64,000 nt of DNA from Nepenthes gracilis (GCA_033239525.1 BSYO01000014.1:17840021-17904020), one strand, 5' to 3'; positions 36,601 to 50,228 are shown, counted from the first letter of the stretch. Numbers and translations: made by a program. The notes: a model not told the origin generated them from the letters alone.

Positions 36601-39600
36601 TCTATTCGTTAAAGTTTAATGACCCTAATATGCAGGTTATCATTTTTTCTACTCTATGTGGCAATTGGTTTAATGTTAGTTTGCTTAAAATTTGACATCT
36701 TTCTTGACCCCCCAATTCAAACTTCAGTCTTCCATCTGTGCCTTGCTTGTAACATTAATTTAACCCATTTGCTAGTTTTCTTCAAACTGACTAGATAGGT
36801 AGTGTTGAGCTGCCTATTTGTTCCATGTTCTTGGCTGACATATAATAACATTTGTAGCTAATTCTTGTATTTCATATAATATTTTTGTTGCAAATCTTAC
36901 CTGTTTTCTCTTTTGCCTTTGCGCAGGTTGTCGCAATCACTGTTTTCTGCTTGTTAGTTGTTGCATTCTATGCTTTCCTTGCCCCTTTCCTTGGAGGCCG
37001 CATATTGGAGTTTTTGTTAATTGCTGCTTACTCTCCAGTGGTACATATATGCTAACTATTTTTGTTTCTTTTTTGTATTCCCCTGAACAATGTTCTGTTC
37101 TATTTCAACCCTTCCCTATTCATTCTTATGTGCGTGAAAACTTGGCAAGTTTTTCTATCTTTATGCCCGTGAGAAAAAGGAATTATTTTCCTGAAATAAC
37201 AGCTACTCCTTCAGTCCCACACATTACATCTTTATTACCTTTTATTGGTTTAGAATATTGGTGTCTATTTCAATTAAATATTTCAATTGTGATTTGGTAA
37301 TACCATAATAGTTAGTAGGTTTCTGTAACAGCCTCTTCAACACTTTGGATTGGTTTGAACTTATATTGAAGAACAAGATAAAAACATAAACCTATATAAA
37401 ACTGTGTTTAATCTACTAATTTCCATTCATATATGTTTTCTTTTCACATGGAAGAAGAGCAAGGAATCGAAAATTGTCTATAAAGCAAGTTTTTTAAAGA
37501 TTTCCATAGTTGCTCAAAGTTTTCCAGTATGTATATAGTTGAAACCTGTTAAACTTGGTAAACATCCCAAGCTCCCAGCCATTGAGCCTCTAGTCCTTCT
37601 ATGTGGGGTTGAATATATGAATCCTTTTTTATTGTTATGGACAATTTAAGGCAACATCTTCAGAATGCTGTGGACATCATTTACATTTTTCTAGGCTCAC
37701 CTCTCTCCTTCTGTTGCCTCTGACCTCAATCAAACCGATTTTCCTTACACATTATGTACCTGATGCTTGAAGTGCCTAAATTATTATTGCTTCATTTTCT
37801 GTTAGTCTTACTTCTATGTTTTTCATTATATTATTTTAGCTACACTTAGTCCATGAACCAATATTTTTTCGGTATCCAACATTATGATCTATACAAAAAG
37901 GCATCAATTTTTAGTTGGTCAAAGTATAGCTAGATATTTCTTTTTAACACAGTTTTGAACTTTTCCTTTGTCCTCTAAGTATTTCTTCATCCTTTCTTCA
38001 GTAAATTGTTTTTATACTGGAGAAATGTATTCTATCTACTCAATACTTCTTTTTCTGGATGCCATATTCATTGTTATGTTCAGTAAATAAATGCTTCATG
38101 TCATGGCTTTGCTATAAGTTCCTCATGTGAATCTACTAGTAATCTCTTGGACATGGTAGTTCTGTTACTATCAGTTTGGTACACCGTGCTAGTTCTCTAC
38201 AGGAACATTTGATAAATTCCTTTCCTGATACTTTCTTTGTGTATATCTTTTACATTTGACACTTCTCCTGATCACCTTATTGCTCTGCAGGCACTTCTTG
38301 TTTTTATTCTTTATGTTCGTTGCACTGCAATTAATCCAGCAGATCCTGGAATCTTGTCTAGATTTGAAAAGAGGAATAAACACAATATTGAGCCAGGATC
38401 TTCAGCCAAGGATTTGCCTGAAAATTTTGGTGAATTTGGTAGTGATGTACACTCCTCTCCATTATCTAGAAGTTCAATGGCAGTGACCAACTCCAACAGG
38501 ATTGATCCAGTGGGAAATGGCTTAAAGGTTAATGATTTAAGGCAAATGAGTGAGAGGTCATCATGCAATAGCTTTGGAAGAATCCTCTGTTCGGCATTTG
38601 TTCATGAAGATTGCCATGGAGAGAAAGATGCAGATGAGCAGCGAGACACAGGGGAAGATGCTCTCTTCTGCACATTGTGCAACACAGAGGTATAATCTCT
38701 GAAAGTTACTATTCTATTATAGATCTGGATCCAACCTTTAACTCGTAAAGCACACACTACTGCTCCTCCATTACGGTTTTTCTGCAAGCAAATTATTTTT
38801 TTCCTAGAAAATGTTATTCTTCAATGCCACACAATTGCCAATATGGAGAATAAAAATCACTTGCAGTCCATTTGCTTGGATGGATAGAAAGGAATATGGT
38901 GGGAATAGAATAAATAATATGTGGGAATAGAATTAAGTGGAAATGAAGTTGGAAATATTTAATCCTTATTTGGTTAGGAGGAATAAATAAATATTCCCAC
39001 TTAAGTCTTTTATTTAGCATGGAAGAATTAAGTTGCGAATAAGTAAAAATAGATATAAATTTTTTTTTTTTACACTTGCTTGTAAATTGGTTATATTTTC
39101 ATACTTGTGTAAAAATTTCGAAAAATAACTTTATGTTAGAGAAATGCCAAGCTGCTTCTTTTTAAAAAAAAAAAAAAAATCATCTCACTAAACCAAATTT
39201 TTGTTAAATGATCTTTTTTTATATATAAAGATTATTCTTTTATATATTTTTAGGCAAGTTTTTTTATAAAAATATTATATTTTTTGTAATACTTTATTTT
39301 TTTAGGTATTTTTCATGTACATATAAATATTTAAATTAAAATGTCCATGAATGGCCCAAACTCGCCCGGTTTTGATCATGGGTGGGCACACATGGTTAAG
39401 GGTGAAAATGATCAGCTTGGCTAAGCTCGGATATTATTTAATAGTTCACATAATTGCCAAATATTTTAAAACAATCATCTCATTGTAACAATTTATGCAA
39501 AAAAATATTCCTTTAAATTTTTATGCAATTTTTTGAAAAGAATATAATATTTTGTAATAATTTATGTTCTCAATATTTTTATGTAAGTATGAATTTTTAA

Positions 39601-42600
39601 TTAAAAAACACTTGAAAATTTAAATTTACCATGGCTGGCCTAGTTTTTATTATGGTCGGTACAATTGTATCTTTTGGCATGAGTAATTAAGAATAACTCC
39701 TGCTTGACCCGATTTAACGGTCCAAAGTATGCTTTTGATCAACTCTTGGAGGAGAGCTGAGGGAAAAAGTGAAAAATTGCCTAAAAGTGGGTGGATGATT
39801 TATTCCTATAGGAATAGGAATAGGAATAGGAATAAATAAAACCAGTGGGATAGGCTGGTTTAGTTATTTCCACTATAGTGTCAATATTTATTACGATGGG
39901 ATTGTATATTGCAACTAAAAATATAACTAAACAGGATATTGTTTATTCCTTTTGGAATTAGGTGGGAAAGGAATAAATATTAATTCCAACCAAACATACA
40001 ATTTGAGTTAAAGTTTGATACCTAGGCCTAGGATGTTTGGTCGCCTTGTGAATTGAACTTGTATAACTTGTTTACATCATGATCCATAGTGGAGTTAAGT
40101 ATGAGCCTGCTCCACGTTGGTTGTCTGCAGCTACCCTGGGATGCAGAAGAGAGTGATTTAATTTAGGAGTGTCTTTGTTCCCATATGTAAGCCAGAAGAG
40201 AATTGATCCATACTGGCTAAGTAAATGTCTTTGAAGTTGCTGTGGGAGAGAGAGAGAGGCATGGTGGCAAGGAGTATCACTAGCTAATCAGATTGAAGAC
40301 TTGCATAGTGTCATGGTCCACAAGTCAATGTGTCGACAAGCTGGGACACCAAGTGGATTGCGTGTGGCATAGTTCTGTAAACAAGTATTCTTGTGGCTAA
40401 ATATTTGAGACTAGACTTTTGGAACCTTGAGTTGAGAAAAGTTGACCTTGACTTGGGAAAGTCTCATAGCCCTATTGTCAATATCTGCTGCATTAAAGTG
40501 AGACGATGACCCATAGCTCCATTTATCTTGATTGCTGGATTTGTAGCTGCCTGTGCAGATGGAATACCACTAGTTAATGTGATTGAAGGCTCACATAGCT
40601 CCATTTTTTCTTGAGTGCTGGATTTGTCGCTTCTTATGTGATTGTTTTTGGTCTCTTTTAGGGTAAATTTTTGGTATAGCCTACTTGCTTTAGAATTGTG
40701 AATGTTAGCAGAAAATTTGACGAAGAGGGGACCTAGCTACAGCAACTAGCATCTTATAAGTCCCAGCCTCTGATAGCTCGCAAGAGAGGGCATGTAGGTT
40801 GAAACTTGTGCATTAATAGTTGTGCGCTGGTTACTCATTGAAGAGAAGTTTGAATGCTTCATCTAAACAATGACTATGATTTCTTGGTAAGATCAATCAT
40901 TGAATTTCTTTGCTGCATGTATTGTTGGGTGTGGAGGCATCCTCTCCTACTTTGGTTTATGCAATGTGGCATCATGGCTAGACTTGATCAAAGCTCAGAA
41001 CGTGCTGGATCCGGGCTAGGTCAACTAAGGTACACTTGGGCCAGTCAGATCAGGTTACAAGTCATATACTTTTTCTATAAAATGGATACTATTCCACTTC
41101 ACTTTTTTCATCAAGTGGTGCTGGAATGGGCCTTGAAGAAATAAATGTATTTATATTTTCCCAAACCAGCCTAGATATTGATTGGCCTTACATTGGGTCA
41201 GGCTGACATGCAAAATATTTTGCCTAAGCCTGGATTTTTCGTCAAGCGGGGCGGGCCTCTAGCCCCTCTTTAGGTCTAATGACTCAGATCATAACCTTGA
41301 GACTCCAATTCATCATTCCGTTTGCTTTCACATTGTTCTGCTTCATGGCATGCTTGAAAATTCTTGGTCATATTTACTGACAATGAGTGACTTACACTTC
41401 ACAGATTCATATCTTTGGTATAGAAGCTATTTTGCAGCGACTTGGTACATTTAGGACTGACTGCAAGAAATTTTGATGAACTAGGTCTCTCTTCACCTAT
41501 TACCTTGGCTCAACAGCAAGGATGTTCCATTTTTACCTTGAAATTGTGGGTGTAAATCTTGGAAATCATCTTATGGAATGTAGGGCCAAGATTGTTGACA
41601 TATGGCTTTATCCAATTTCCAAGATGTGGGAAACCTCGCATATTGGGGCACCCTTTGTTTCCTATTCACTTATTAGAGGAGAAAGTAGTTGTCTCGAGTT
41701 GTCCTTGTAATGTCTAAATAAGGGTCTTTAGCTGATGGCCAAGGACGTTAGGAGGTCTATGCACAAGGCCTCCCATGTCGCTGGCTCTGGCTGGTCAAAC
41801 AGTTTGACTTCTGCATTGTAGAGAGAGTGTTTTTATGATTTGAACATGCGACACTAGGTCACAATCAAATAACTTGCGTTTGCACCTGGTGGGGGCTAAA
41901 ATGCTATTTTTTGTTGATGGATTCTTCCTTATCTTGTTTATAATCTTCTTATGCTGATGCTGTCTAGTTCCTTTTATTGGGGGCGTGGTCAAGGCTGTTC
42001 TTGGGAGTTTCTTCACACTAGGCCAAAACAATGGTAAGGAATAATCCGGATTAGTAGGGCTAGAATTTGGTCCATGGACACCATTTTGTGATGCCTCTTT
42101 GAAATGAAGACACTGGATCATGGCATTATAAAGCACCTATTGCAGATATATTACAACATATATTGGAATATGCATTTGCTAATGACTTTCCACGGCATTG
42201 GGCAAATGCAATATGTTCACAAAGTGTCAGCAGATGAACATGGCAGTTTATCAGAAATAGCAATAGCTATCCTTTTTACTTTACATGGGGTGATGTCAGT
42301 AAACTTGCCTTGAAGTTTGTGAAGAACTGTCAGATTACTTGGGAAGTTGGGAGCATGCCATTTCTTGAGTACTTGAAGTTTGTTGAAGACCTTAGAGAAG
42401 CTTAAGATTTCAATGAACTTGCATATTAGTTATGTAGATGGAAATAGACCAGAAATGGCATCTTGTCCGTCTATTCAGATCATTATTTTTTAATGGATGG
42501 TAGGGGAAGCAAAATTGTTTATTATGGTCTAGAACATAAGAAGTGTCTCAAAACATGAATATATTTTGTGGCTGACTCGCTGGATCAAACCACAAACAAG

Positions 42601-45600
42601 ATGGGCATAGCTGTTGATATTAAGTGCCGCATTAAAACCATGAAAGTGTAAACATTATGCAGCTGAACTTTGAATGTGCTTATATTAGGCTGCTTTTGCA
42701 GGGAGTATTGAGCATTTTGGGGTGAAAAAGGAAGCTGGATCAGTGAGGTAGAGAAATATTGTAGTTTAGAAAGAAATAGAGTGGGAAAGGATCTGCCAAT
42801 GGCATCTCAGTCTCAGCATTTGCAGCCACTGGATAAGACAATTAGATTGCTTGGAGTAACGGGATATCCAAGGGTGGTACAAGTTTGATGTTAATATGCT
42901 CAGGTAACTAAAATACAGGATGCACAAAATGGGAAGTGTCTACATGAAGATATTCCCTTCTGTTCCAAAATGTAATCTGTTAGTTGTATTAAGAGTTCAT
43001 ATGGGTTGTGAAGGAGAACTCTTCATATAGAAAGTTTGTCAATGAAATGTTCTTTACTTATGGAAAGGGGAGCTCTTCCCAAATTGGCATCTGATGTTGC
43101 TGCTGTTGAATGTACCACAATTAATTAGTTTTTTTTTCGTTTTTTCCCTCACAGTGGGGTCCATTTAGAGAAGAAAAGATTCACCCAACTTCTCTTCTCT
43201 TGCTCTTATCTCCGCCTGTCATCCACATCAATGCTCCCACTTCTCAATCTCTTTTCCAACTCATTTAGGAAGCAGTGGAAGAGATTATTAGTTCAGCCAG
43301 GGAGACAACCTGTTCATTACTGGGGGTATAGTTGGATATGCCACTGTTTATAGTATCAAAGTTCTTATGAACCTAGGAAATGCCCGACATTCCAGTATGG
43401 TTTGAACTATTAATCACATAATTAGATTTAACTAATTAGGGTCACATCAAAATCCAATGACTTTAAAAGAGTTGAACAATGACTCGTATGAGTTGAAAAT
43501 CTTGTGTATGATTATGTAGAGTGGCAATAAGAGTAATGAGTCAACTTTTTTCATTATCATCCAAACAAAACTCTTCATTAAATAAAGTTGCTAGATTATG
43601 ATTAACCTCTAGATCTGAAATCACTGCTTTTATTGGGATAAAACTGCATGTTTGATCATCCATAGAACCCAATCCACAATGCCATAAGTCTTGGACATTT
43701 GGAAACCCCTTTCCTGGCATCTTTGGGCTGAGTTTTTTCTTACATCACTGTAATGGGAGGATCTGATATGGGGCCATAGAATGCCTTGATTAGGCACACA
43801 ACTTTTTTATAGTTTTATATTTTTGTAATTGTGAAGGGATAATTAGACTTGAGCTACCAAGTTGCTTACCAAAATATAGCTAAACTGGTGAGAGTTGGCC
43901 AACTGGGGGCATCCTTCTGTTTATACAATCTGCAGATGGAGAGCTAGTGGATTCAACCTTTTCAAAGGTGGCATTATGGAATAACCTAGATATAATTGCT
44001 TGAACTTTTCTCCTTTTTTCACTATTCTCATTCATATATTGCTGCAAATAAGTCTTATTCTCCTCTTCATGTAGCGATGTCCAGTGCTGAGTCACCTGAG
44101 TTTGTTTGACTTATTCAGAGAATGCAGCCAACCATCACCCTTTTTTTTTTTTTTTTTTTTGTAGTTATTGAAGTTTTAGAGCTTGGGGGTTTGGCCTGAG
44201 TTAAAGGAGGTTATAATGTTGCAAACTGGATGAAATGCTGCTCAGGAGCTTCTTTTCAAAAATTGATTTCATATTGTTCCAAAGCATTATCTTCCTCTTA
44301 TACTTTTGGTATCATGTCTATGTTGTCCACCCATCATTGATACTTGGGCTGTTATAAATTGATAATAAACACCACCAAATCACATAAAAGAGATGCATGA
44401 GAATAAGGGAATTTAAGAGGACTTACAAGTTAAAACATATCCATTGTGTTATTGATTCAATTATCGTGGCAATGGAATGTTTCATGCTTCAAATGGTGTG
44501 AAATTTTTATTTATTTATGTGGTATTTCCTGTTGATTGTTGCCTCTTGCATTTCAGGTACGCAAGCTCAGCAAACATTGTAGAAGCTGCGATAAATGTGT
44601 CGATGGGTTTGATCATCACTGTCGAGTACACTTATACCATGCTCTTAGTTCCTTCATAAACATGCTTATTAAACCTTTCATTATGCAGCTGCTACGTATT
44701 TTCTCTGATCACTTGTTTAGATTTGATTTATCGGTGTTCTTCAATTGGTTGTAGTGGCTTAACAATTGTGTGGGGCGTAAGAACTATGTGACTTTTATCT
44801 CCCTTATGGCAATCAGCATCATCTGGGTATGTCAGTTTATTTAGTGGTTGCCCACCATATACTATGAGCATCTAATTTTGTTTCCCCACCCCCTTTCTTG
44901 TCAGTTCAGCTTGTTATTGAAGCAGGGGTCAGTGTTGCTGTATTTATCCGTTGCTTTGTTGATAAAAGAAGCATGGAAAATAATATTGTCGGAAGACTTG
45001 GCAACGGTTTCTCTCGTGCCCCATTTGCAGCCATTGTGGTACGTTTAAAATCATATGTTCTGTAATAGAGTAACACCTCATTGTTGTATATTACTTGAAA
45101 TATCTAGTGTAAATGTTTGTTTATGTAAACTTAATAGGGAATTCTGTTTCATTGTGTGCAGGCTGTATGTGCTGCAGTTTCCATGCTAGCTTGTGTACCT
45201 TTGGGTGAACTTTTCTTTTTTCACATGATATTGATTAGAAAGGTCAGTTTTTCACTTGAATGCAGTTGATGAGTAGTAATTTTCACAACTATTAGGCATT
45301 GTTCTCATTAGTTGAAAGCAAACGATCACAGCACTTCAAATTATCTAGTCTCTACATAGTCATTTTCATCATTTCATTTGATTAAATAAGCTAAAGAGTT
45401 TCTTTTCAGCAATTTGCAGAATTCATAATCCATGATGTATTATGTACATCTCTTGTTTAAAACTACGTTTCTAGAGCCATTGCAAATGGGAAGACTGTAT
45501 ATTTTTTGAAATTCCTATAGAAAGCTATGTTGAATTTAAATTTTTCAGCATGCTTCCTCAACCCTTCAATAGATTATTTTCTACCATCAATTTTCTTTCT

Positions 45601-45890
45601 TACCAATTCTGTGATTATCAAATTTGATCAAAGAGAACAAGGCCTGATTCTTCTATTTCTTCTTGGATTGATTATGTATTTGGGTTTAGGGCATTACTAC
45701 GTACGAGTATGTTGTTGCGATGAGGGCTATGAGTGAGGGACCGCCTGCAGGACAGGTTGATGAGCAGCTTAATACCTTGGGATACTCACCTTCAGGGTCT
45801 GCAACAACTAGATGGAGCGGTGGTAGTTCTCTTGGCCAGCAGTATATGGCAGCATGGTGTACCCCACCAAGAGTGTTTGTTGATTATCAG
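33665..45890 (+). CDS. DHHC-type protein S-acyltransferase (palmitoyltransferase), first eight coding exons
   Basis: Coding exons: 33665-33709, 36927-37040, 38291-38689, 44557-44625, 44755-44826, 44910-45038, 45162-45242 and 45690-45890, all with GT-AG borders, all multiples of three, 370 codons. The N-terminus [12 protein letters not shown] and membrane helices at about 16-37 and 44-62 are followed by a soluble loop and the Cys-rich domain: [14 protein letters not shown] and DHHC (205-208), then NNCVGRKNY. Two more helices (about 223-252 and 277-300) follow, then TTYE (306-309), the TTxE motif. It attaches palmitate to Cys of target proteins at Golgi or other endomembranes. It resembles Arabidopsis PAT20/PAT21, which from memory continue for some 300 residues after FVDYQ. 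That part is missing here: the next intron runs into nested retrotransposons. Exon 8 has a proper donor, so the gene may be functional with a giant intron or may be truncated. Confidence 0.93.
36215..36450. repeat. 120-bp tandem duplication in intron 1 of the acyltransferase gene
   Basis: Two copies exactly 120 bp apart, each with TATTTGACTGAATGA, AAATCTATTTAACA and AACTTCAAACCT. A third, more degraded copy may follow near 36495-36580. Confidence 0.85.
38867..40003. mobile_element. Possible small non-autonomous DNA transposon in intron 3
   Basis: Inverted-repeat arms: TTTGGTTAGGAGGAATAAAT near 38968 against ATTAATTCCAACCAAAC near 39980, with outer arms CATTTGCTTGGATGG near 38876 and the same right end. 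The interior is AT-rich and non-coding. A (GGAATA)n run lies at about 39810-39835. No target duplication could be fixed, so the class and exact ends are uncertain. The rest of intron 3 (38690-44556) shows no recognisable gene. Confidence 0.35.
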
Positions 45891-46846
45891 GTAACAAGGT
45901 TATCTGAGAAATTTCTTCACTCTGTTATTTACTGCAAAATCCAAAAATAATAATAATAATTACAATAAATTGCTTCCCTATCATCAGTTAGAGCCCGTTT
46001 GCTTTGGTGCAAGGATTTATGCAACAAAGAAAGTGCACAATTTCTCACATTTCCTTGATAGTTCGTATTGAGATTTCTAAAATTTTACACTTGCTCAAAT
46101 AGAAAGAGTGAATCCTACCTGACACGTTGACTAGGATCTAAATTGTGCATTAAAAATTCTGAAACTCGGAAAAAAATAATTGATCGTGAACCTTAACATA
46201 ATAGTAAGTTTATTTTACAATAACCTAGAGGTCATAAGTTAGAAAAAACCTAACCTCTTCTCTGCAATGCAAGGATAAGAATGCATACATTTGGATTTTA
46301 TCCAATCCCACTATGTGGGAGCCTCATGAGACTTGAAGCTCTTTTCTAGAAAGATAATTCTGGGAATTTTTAATGTCTTTTTATTGGAGTGAATTAACAA
46401 TTGTTGATATTATGTAGTTGAATTTTTTTTTTTTTCTCTCAATCATGTCAATATAAGGTAACCTAATGTTTGTCCTTTGCTTAAATAGTTTATTTCTGGA
46501 AGCTTCTTTAATATTTTCCCTTATCTTGATTGATATTTGACTATGAATGAAGATTGTAGAACTGTGTGATAGACCAAGATTCTTGATTTTCCGGGTTAAA
46601 TCACTACAATTTTGGTTAATGAGGGAGAAAATAACAGATTGACTTTTCCAAGGATGGTTTGAACCTTAAAAGGCAATACTTTAGTGTCAATTACTCTTTT
46701 AAATTATATGTCAGTGAAATTAAATATCCCCGTTTGGACAGCAAAACTGGAACCTAGATGATACAATAACACTACCTACTTGTATTGACTTGCTGTTAAC
46801 TTGTATATTGTTTCTTTATGAATTTTATTTACTGGAATGAGAAAAT
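45891..46846 (+). other. Start of intron 8 of the acyltransferase gene
   Basis: Begins with the donor GTAACAAG after exon 8. AT-rich with no frame or domain. Element D begins at its right edge. Confidence 0.6.
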
Positions 46847-47100
46847 TGATGTAGGGAGAAGGGAAAAAGTAGAGAGAAGAATAATAGAGGGGTAGAGACA
46901 ATAAATTAGACTAGAGGGGTAGAGACAAAAAAAAAAAAAAAAATTCAAACCAAGGGGGGAGAGAGGAAGGGAAGTCACAATTGTTCAATTGCAATCAATG
47001 TCTCAAATATTCATTCATCAATCAATGATTCTAAACAATAGAAATGGCGGTCTTATATAAAGAACACGCTACTTAAGAAAATTGGAAACAAATAACTTCC
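46847..47100 (-). repeat. Element D 3' LTR, distal half
   Basis: Part of the LTR left of the element C insertion. The left edge is at TGATGTAG (46847) or TGTAGGG (46850) and cannot be fixed without the other target duplication. It contains an A-run at 46927-46943. It ends in CTTCC, duplicated at 59511-59515. Confidence 0.7.
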
Positions 47101-47960
47101 TGTTGGGTCCCATACTAAGGCCCAAGAAAATCGCAAGCCCAGCCCAACTGCACATGGAGCCAACGTGGCAGCCAGCTAACGGAACGCAACAGGCGTCCTG
47201 CAGCGCATTAATGAGCTGCCGAAAAATAGCGAGGAGAGAGAAGAAACTAGCCAATGGAGAAGCGGCCAACGCTACGACAACGGCTCAGGCGGCCGCCCGC
47301 AGGCAACCAGCTAATCCCAGCTCGAAGGGAGCCCAAGCATGGCCAGCAGCACTCAGGAGCCTGCCTGTCACCGCAAAGCACAGCCGACATGACCGGCGGT
47401 CAGCGACTGTGACCAGCGGCCAAGGAACCCTGGCAATGGGAGTTCTCGCGCCCAAAGTCCTCTCGGGAGGAGCCTATAAGAGCTCTCTTCCTCCGCAGAG
47501 GAGAGGGCTGCTTCTTCTTCCCTTTCCCAGATCAAAAGAGAGAAAACAATCTAACTGAGGAGAATTCAAGTCTCGAGGCCACAAACGAGCCCGCTTCCCT
47601 CAAGATCTTGATTCCCAAGCCTACTCAAGCAACGGGAAGTTAGCCACTCACTGCGGTACATCAAGGAAGCCAGGCCTTTCATTACCCGCTCATTGCATTT
47701 TCCACTCTGACAAATACGCATCATCCGCACACCGCCTAGCACGTGCATCATTTCCGTTTATTGTGGAAACTTGCTAACTTGAGCGTTGGAGTGGCCGTGG
47801 TGGGAGAAATCCTACCGGACCTCTATCCTCTTGTTTGTTAATTGTGTTGTGCAGGTCCAGGTTAAGAGATACGGAAACCGGACCCTCATCCTGACGCTTC
47901 AACGCGGCCGTGAACCCAGAGGCCCCCTAATTCGTACAACCGCAGACCCGGGACATAACG
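47101..47960 (+). repeat. Element C 5' LTR
   Basis: 860 bp, TGTTGGGTCCC to GGGACATAACG (the 3' LTR ends GGGACGCAACA). A TATA box CCTATAAGAG at 47473-47482 is conserved in the 3' LTR (about 59018-59027) and likely marks the promoter. Confidence 0.93.
47473..47482 (+). promoter_or_regulatory. TATA box in the element C 5' LTR
   Basis: CCTATAAGAG, followed by a CT-rich leader, present in both LTRs. This is the expected place for the Pol II promoter that makes the genomic RNA. Confidence 0.6.
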
Positions 47961-47980
47961 TTGGCGCCATCTGTGGGAAA
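47961..47980 (+). other. Element C primer-binding site
   Basis: TTGGCGCCATCTGTGGGAAA directly after the LTR. The best preserved PBS of the three Tat copies; the priming tRNA was not identified. Confidence 0.82.
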
Positions 47981-48031
47981 CTGACGAGAAGCCTAGTGTC
48001 TCTTTCCTACATCCCTTCCGAGGCAAAGAGA

Positions 48032-49600
48032 ATGGTGAATACCAGAGCACAAGCTAGTGCTCCAGCAATGAACGTAGTCGCTCACAGCGAGAACCCCCCC
48101 ACTTGGAGCGACGCAGACGCCCGTCCTGAGCCCGACGTCCACCGCTTGGCCACGGACGTGGGCGACATAAAGCTAGTACTTCACGCCCTGTGCGATCGAA
48201 CGGGAACTCCTTGGCCGGGGGCTGCCCTCCAGTGTCTCAAGCGTCCTCCTCCAGAAGGAGGAGACGCAGCGCGGCGGCCCTCAGGAGAGGATCCAACCAA
48301 CCTGACGACGTCGCGGCCCATGCGGTCTCTAACAGAATCGACCCTTACGAGGCTGAAAGACATCCCGACCGCAGCGATCGGGGGGATAGCCCTGAGCGGC
48401 GTAACCCCCGCAACTCTCACGGCCGTGGGAGACTGACCGCGGCGGGCTCCAACTGTGAGCGACCTCATCAAGCAGAGGGCTGACACCACCGACAAGCTCA
48501 ACCGCACCTTCAGGACCATACGGGGCTCCGCAATGTCATCAACACGCGGAGAGGCGCTCCCGACCCGTCGATTGAGGAAAACGTTAAGGTGTTGTGGGAC
48601 ATCCTGCACAAGGAGAGGCCCACACGATCCTCCGCCAACCTCCGAAGGTCGCCCTTCGCCATGGATCTGCAGACCCAGCCACTGCCAAGCAAGTTCAAAA
48701 TGCTCGTCTTGGAGAGGTACGACGGAAGCAAGGATCCCATGGACCATCTCAACTGCTTCCGCACCCATTTATCCCTACAGGGAGCGAGTGAGGCCCTGAT
48801 GTGCTAGTGTTTTTCCGTCACCTTCAAGGGGGACGCGTTGCTCTGGTTTCATGGTCTCCCTCCGAATTCTATATGCTCGTTTAACGAACTAGCTGACAGT
48901 TTTTTGAGCCAGTTTGCCTTCTGCCGAAGAGAAGAAAGGCAACCATGGCACCTGGTCCACCTCCGTCAGAGATCGGACGAAAGCCTGAAGCGGTTTCTCA
49001 ACTGCTTCATCACCGAGGTGCGGCGGATCCCCCCAACTTTCTGACGAGCTGAAACTCAATGCCTTCGTCGCTACGCTGGCGGTGGTGGATTTCTTTAAGC
49101 ACCTGTTGCACCAACGCCCTTAGACCTTCCAGGAAGCCGAGGCCATTGCCAGGGCTTACATCACAGCTGAAGAAGCCAACGAGGCAAAGCGCCCTGAGCG
49201 AGCGGACCGGCCCTCGGAAGCCACTAGGCTTTCCGGAGGACAGAAGAGGGACGGCGACAGCCACCGCTTCCCGAAGTGCCGCAAGCAGCCGCGGCCTCCG
49301 CCAAGACCCAGGAAGGACTACGGACGGACATCCCTGACTCCCCTGAACGACACTCGGCAGCGATCAGACCAAATATTGCCAATGCTATCGCTGCCTGGGA
49401 CACTCGACTGAGAACTGCCAGACCCTGCAGCAAGAGATAGAGGACCTAATCCGCCGCGGATACCTTAAACGGTTCGTGAAGTGTTCGAGCCAGGGCCACG
49501 CAGCCTCGGAAGGCGAGGCCAGCGAGCCGCTGAGAGGCAGCACAGCCGCCGGCGTGGTCAATATGATCTCCACCGTAGCCACCAGGGACACCGGGTGAAG
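48032..49600 (+). pseudogene. Element C gag
   Basis: ATG at 48032 (MVNTRAQASAP) opens a 135-codon frame to 48436. After a shift the gag core runs at 48589-49044 (RSPFAMDLQTQPLPSKFKM, DPMDHLNCFRTHL, FKGDALLWFHGLP, FNELADSFLSQF) with one TAG at 48805-48807. The C-terminal knuckle-like YCQCYRCLGHSTENC is near 49376-49420 in another frame. Gag forms the virus-like particle. It is inactive because of the shifts. Confidence 0.85.
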
Positions 49601-49679
49601 GGAGCTGAGGCCAACTTCCAGCAACAAGCGAGCTAGGATAGAGGATAGGAGTGATGTCATTAGCTTTAGTAACGACGAT

Positions 49680-50078
49680 ATGGCTCATGTAACCTTCCCC
49701 CATACTGATCCCCTCGTATCCGCCCTCGTTTCAGATGGTAAGGCTGACTACCAGCTGAAACGGGTCTTCATTGATAATGAAAATTCACGAAATTTACTGT
49801 ATCTCAGCGCTTTCTTTAAGTTTGGATTGAGACGAAGCCAGATGAAAAAGGCTGACGGACCCTTGTACGGCCTGGACAACAAGCCGATCCCCGTACAAGG
49901 GATAGTCCTGCTAGAGGTCACTATGGGAACCCACCCGCGCTCTGTAACGCGGGAGCTGGCGTTCCTCATCGTAGACCTACCATCTGTCTACAACGCCATA
50001 TTGGGCAGACCTGTCCTCACGGCCTTTGGAGCCGTGACGTCGATCCAGCACCTAAAGGTGAAGTTCCCCACCCCGTGA
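49680..50078 (+). pseudogene. Element C protease region
   Basis: The frame contains DYQLKRVFIDNENSRNLLYL, PLYGLDNKPIPVQG and the C-terminal YNAILGRPVLTAFGAV. This is a complete retropepsin-like fold order, but the active-site triplet reads DNE rather than DTG or DSG, the same as element A. The adjacent frame from 50229 is in phase with it. Confidence 0.8.
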
Positions 50079-50228
50079 GGTGTGGGGGAAGTGCTCGGAG
50101 ACCAAGAGATGGGACGAACGTGTTACCAGTTTCTAATCAGCCCCGCGGCATCGTACCGCCCGGACAAAGATCTTGACCTCCGTGACGAAACCCTGCTACA
50201 GCAAGCCTAGTCGGGAGAAGCTACCGAA

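Noticed and set aside
41795..42136. 113-codon minus-strand frame in intron 3
   Set aside because: No recognisable domain, no splice or promoter context, and AT-rich intron sequence around it.
40854..43400. Possible old coding remnants in intron 3 of the acyltransferase gene
   Set aside because: Several short frames, but no domain, LTR pair, inverted ends or poly-A structure that I could support.
47082..47558. 158-codon frame across the 5' LTR of element C
   Set aside because: Falls within LTR sequence that is repeated at 58644-59510, where the equivalent frame is broken; it is upstream of the PBS and not gag.
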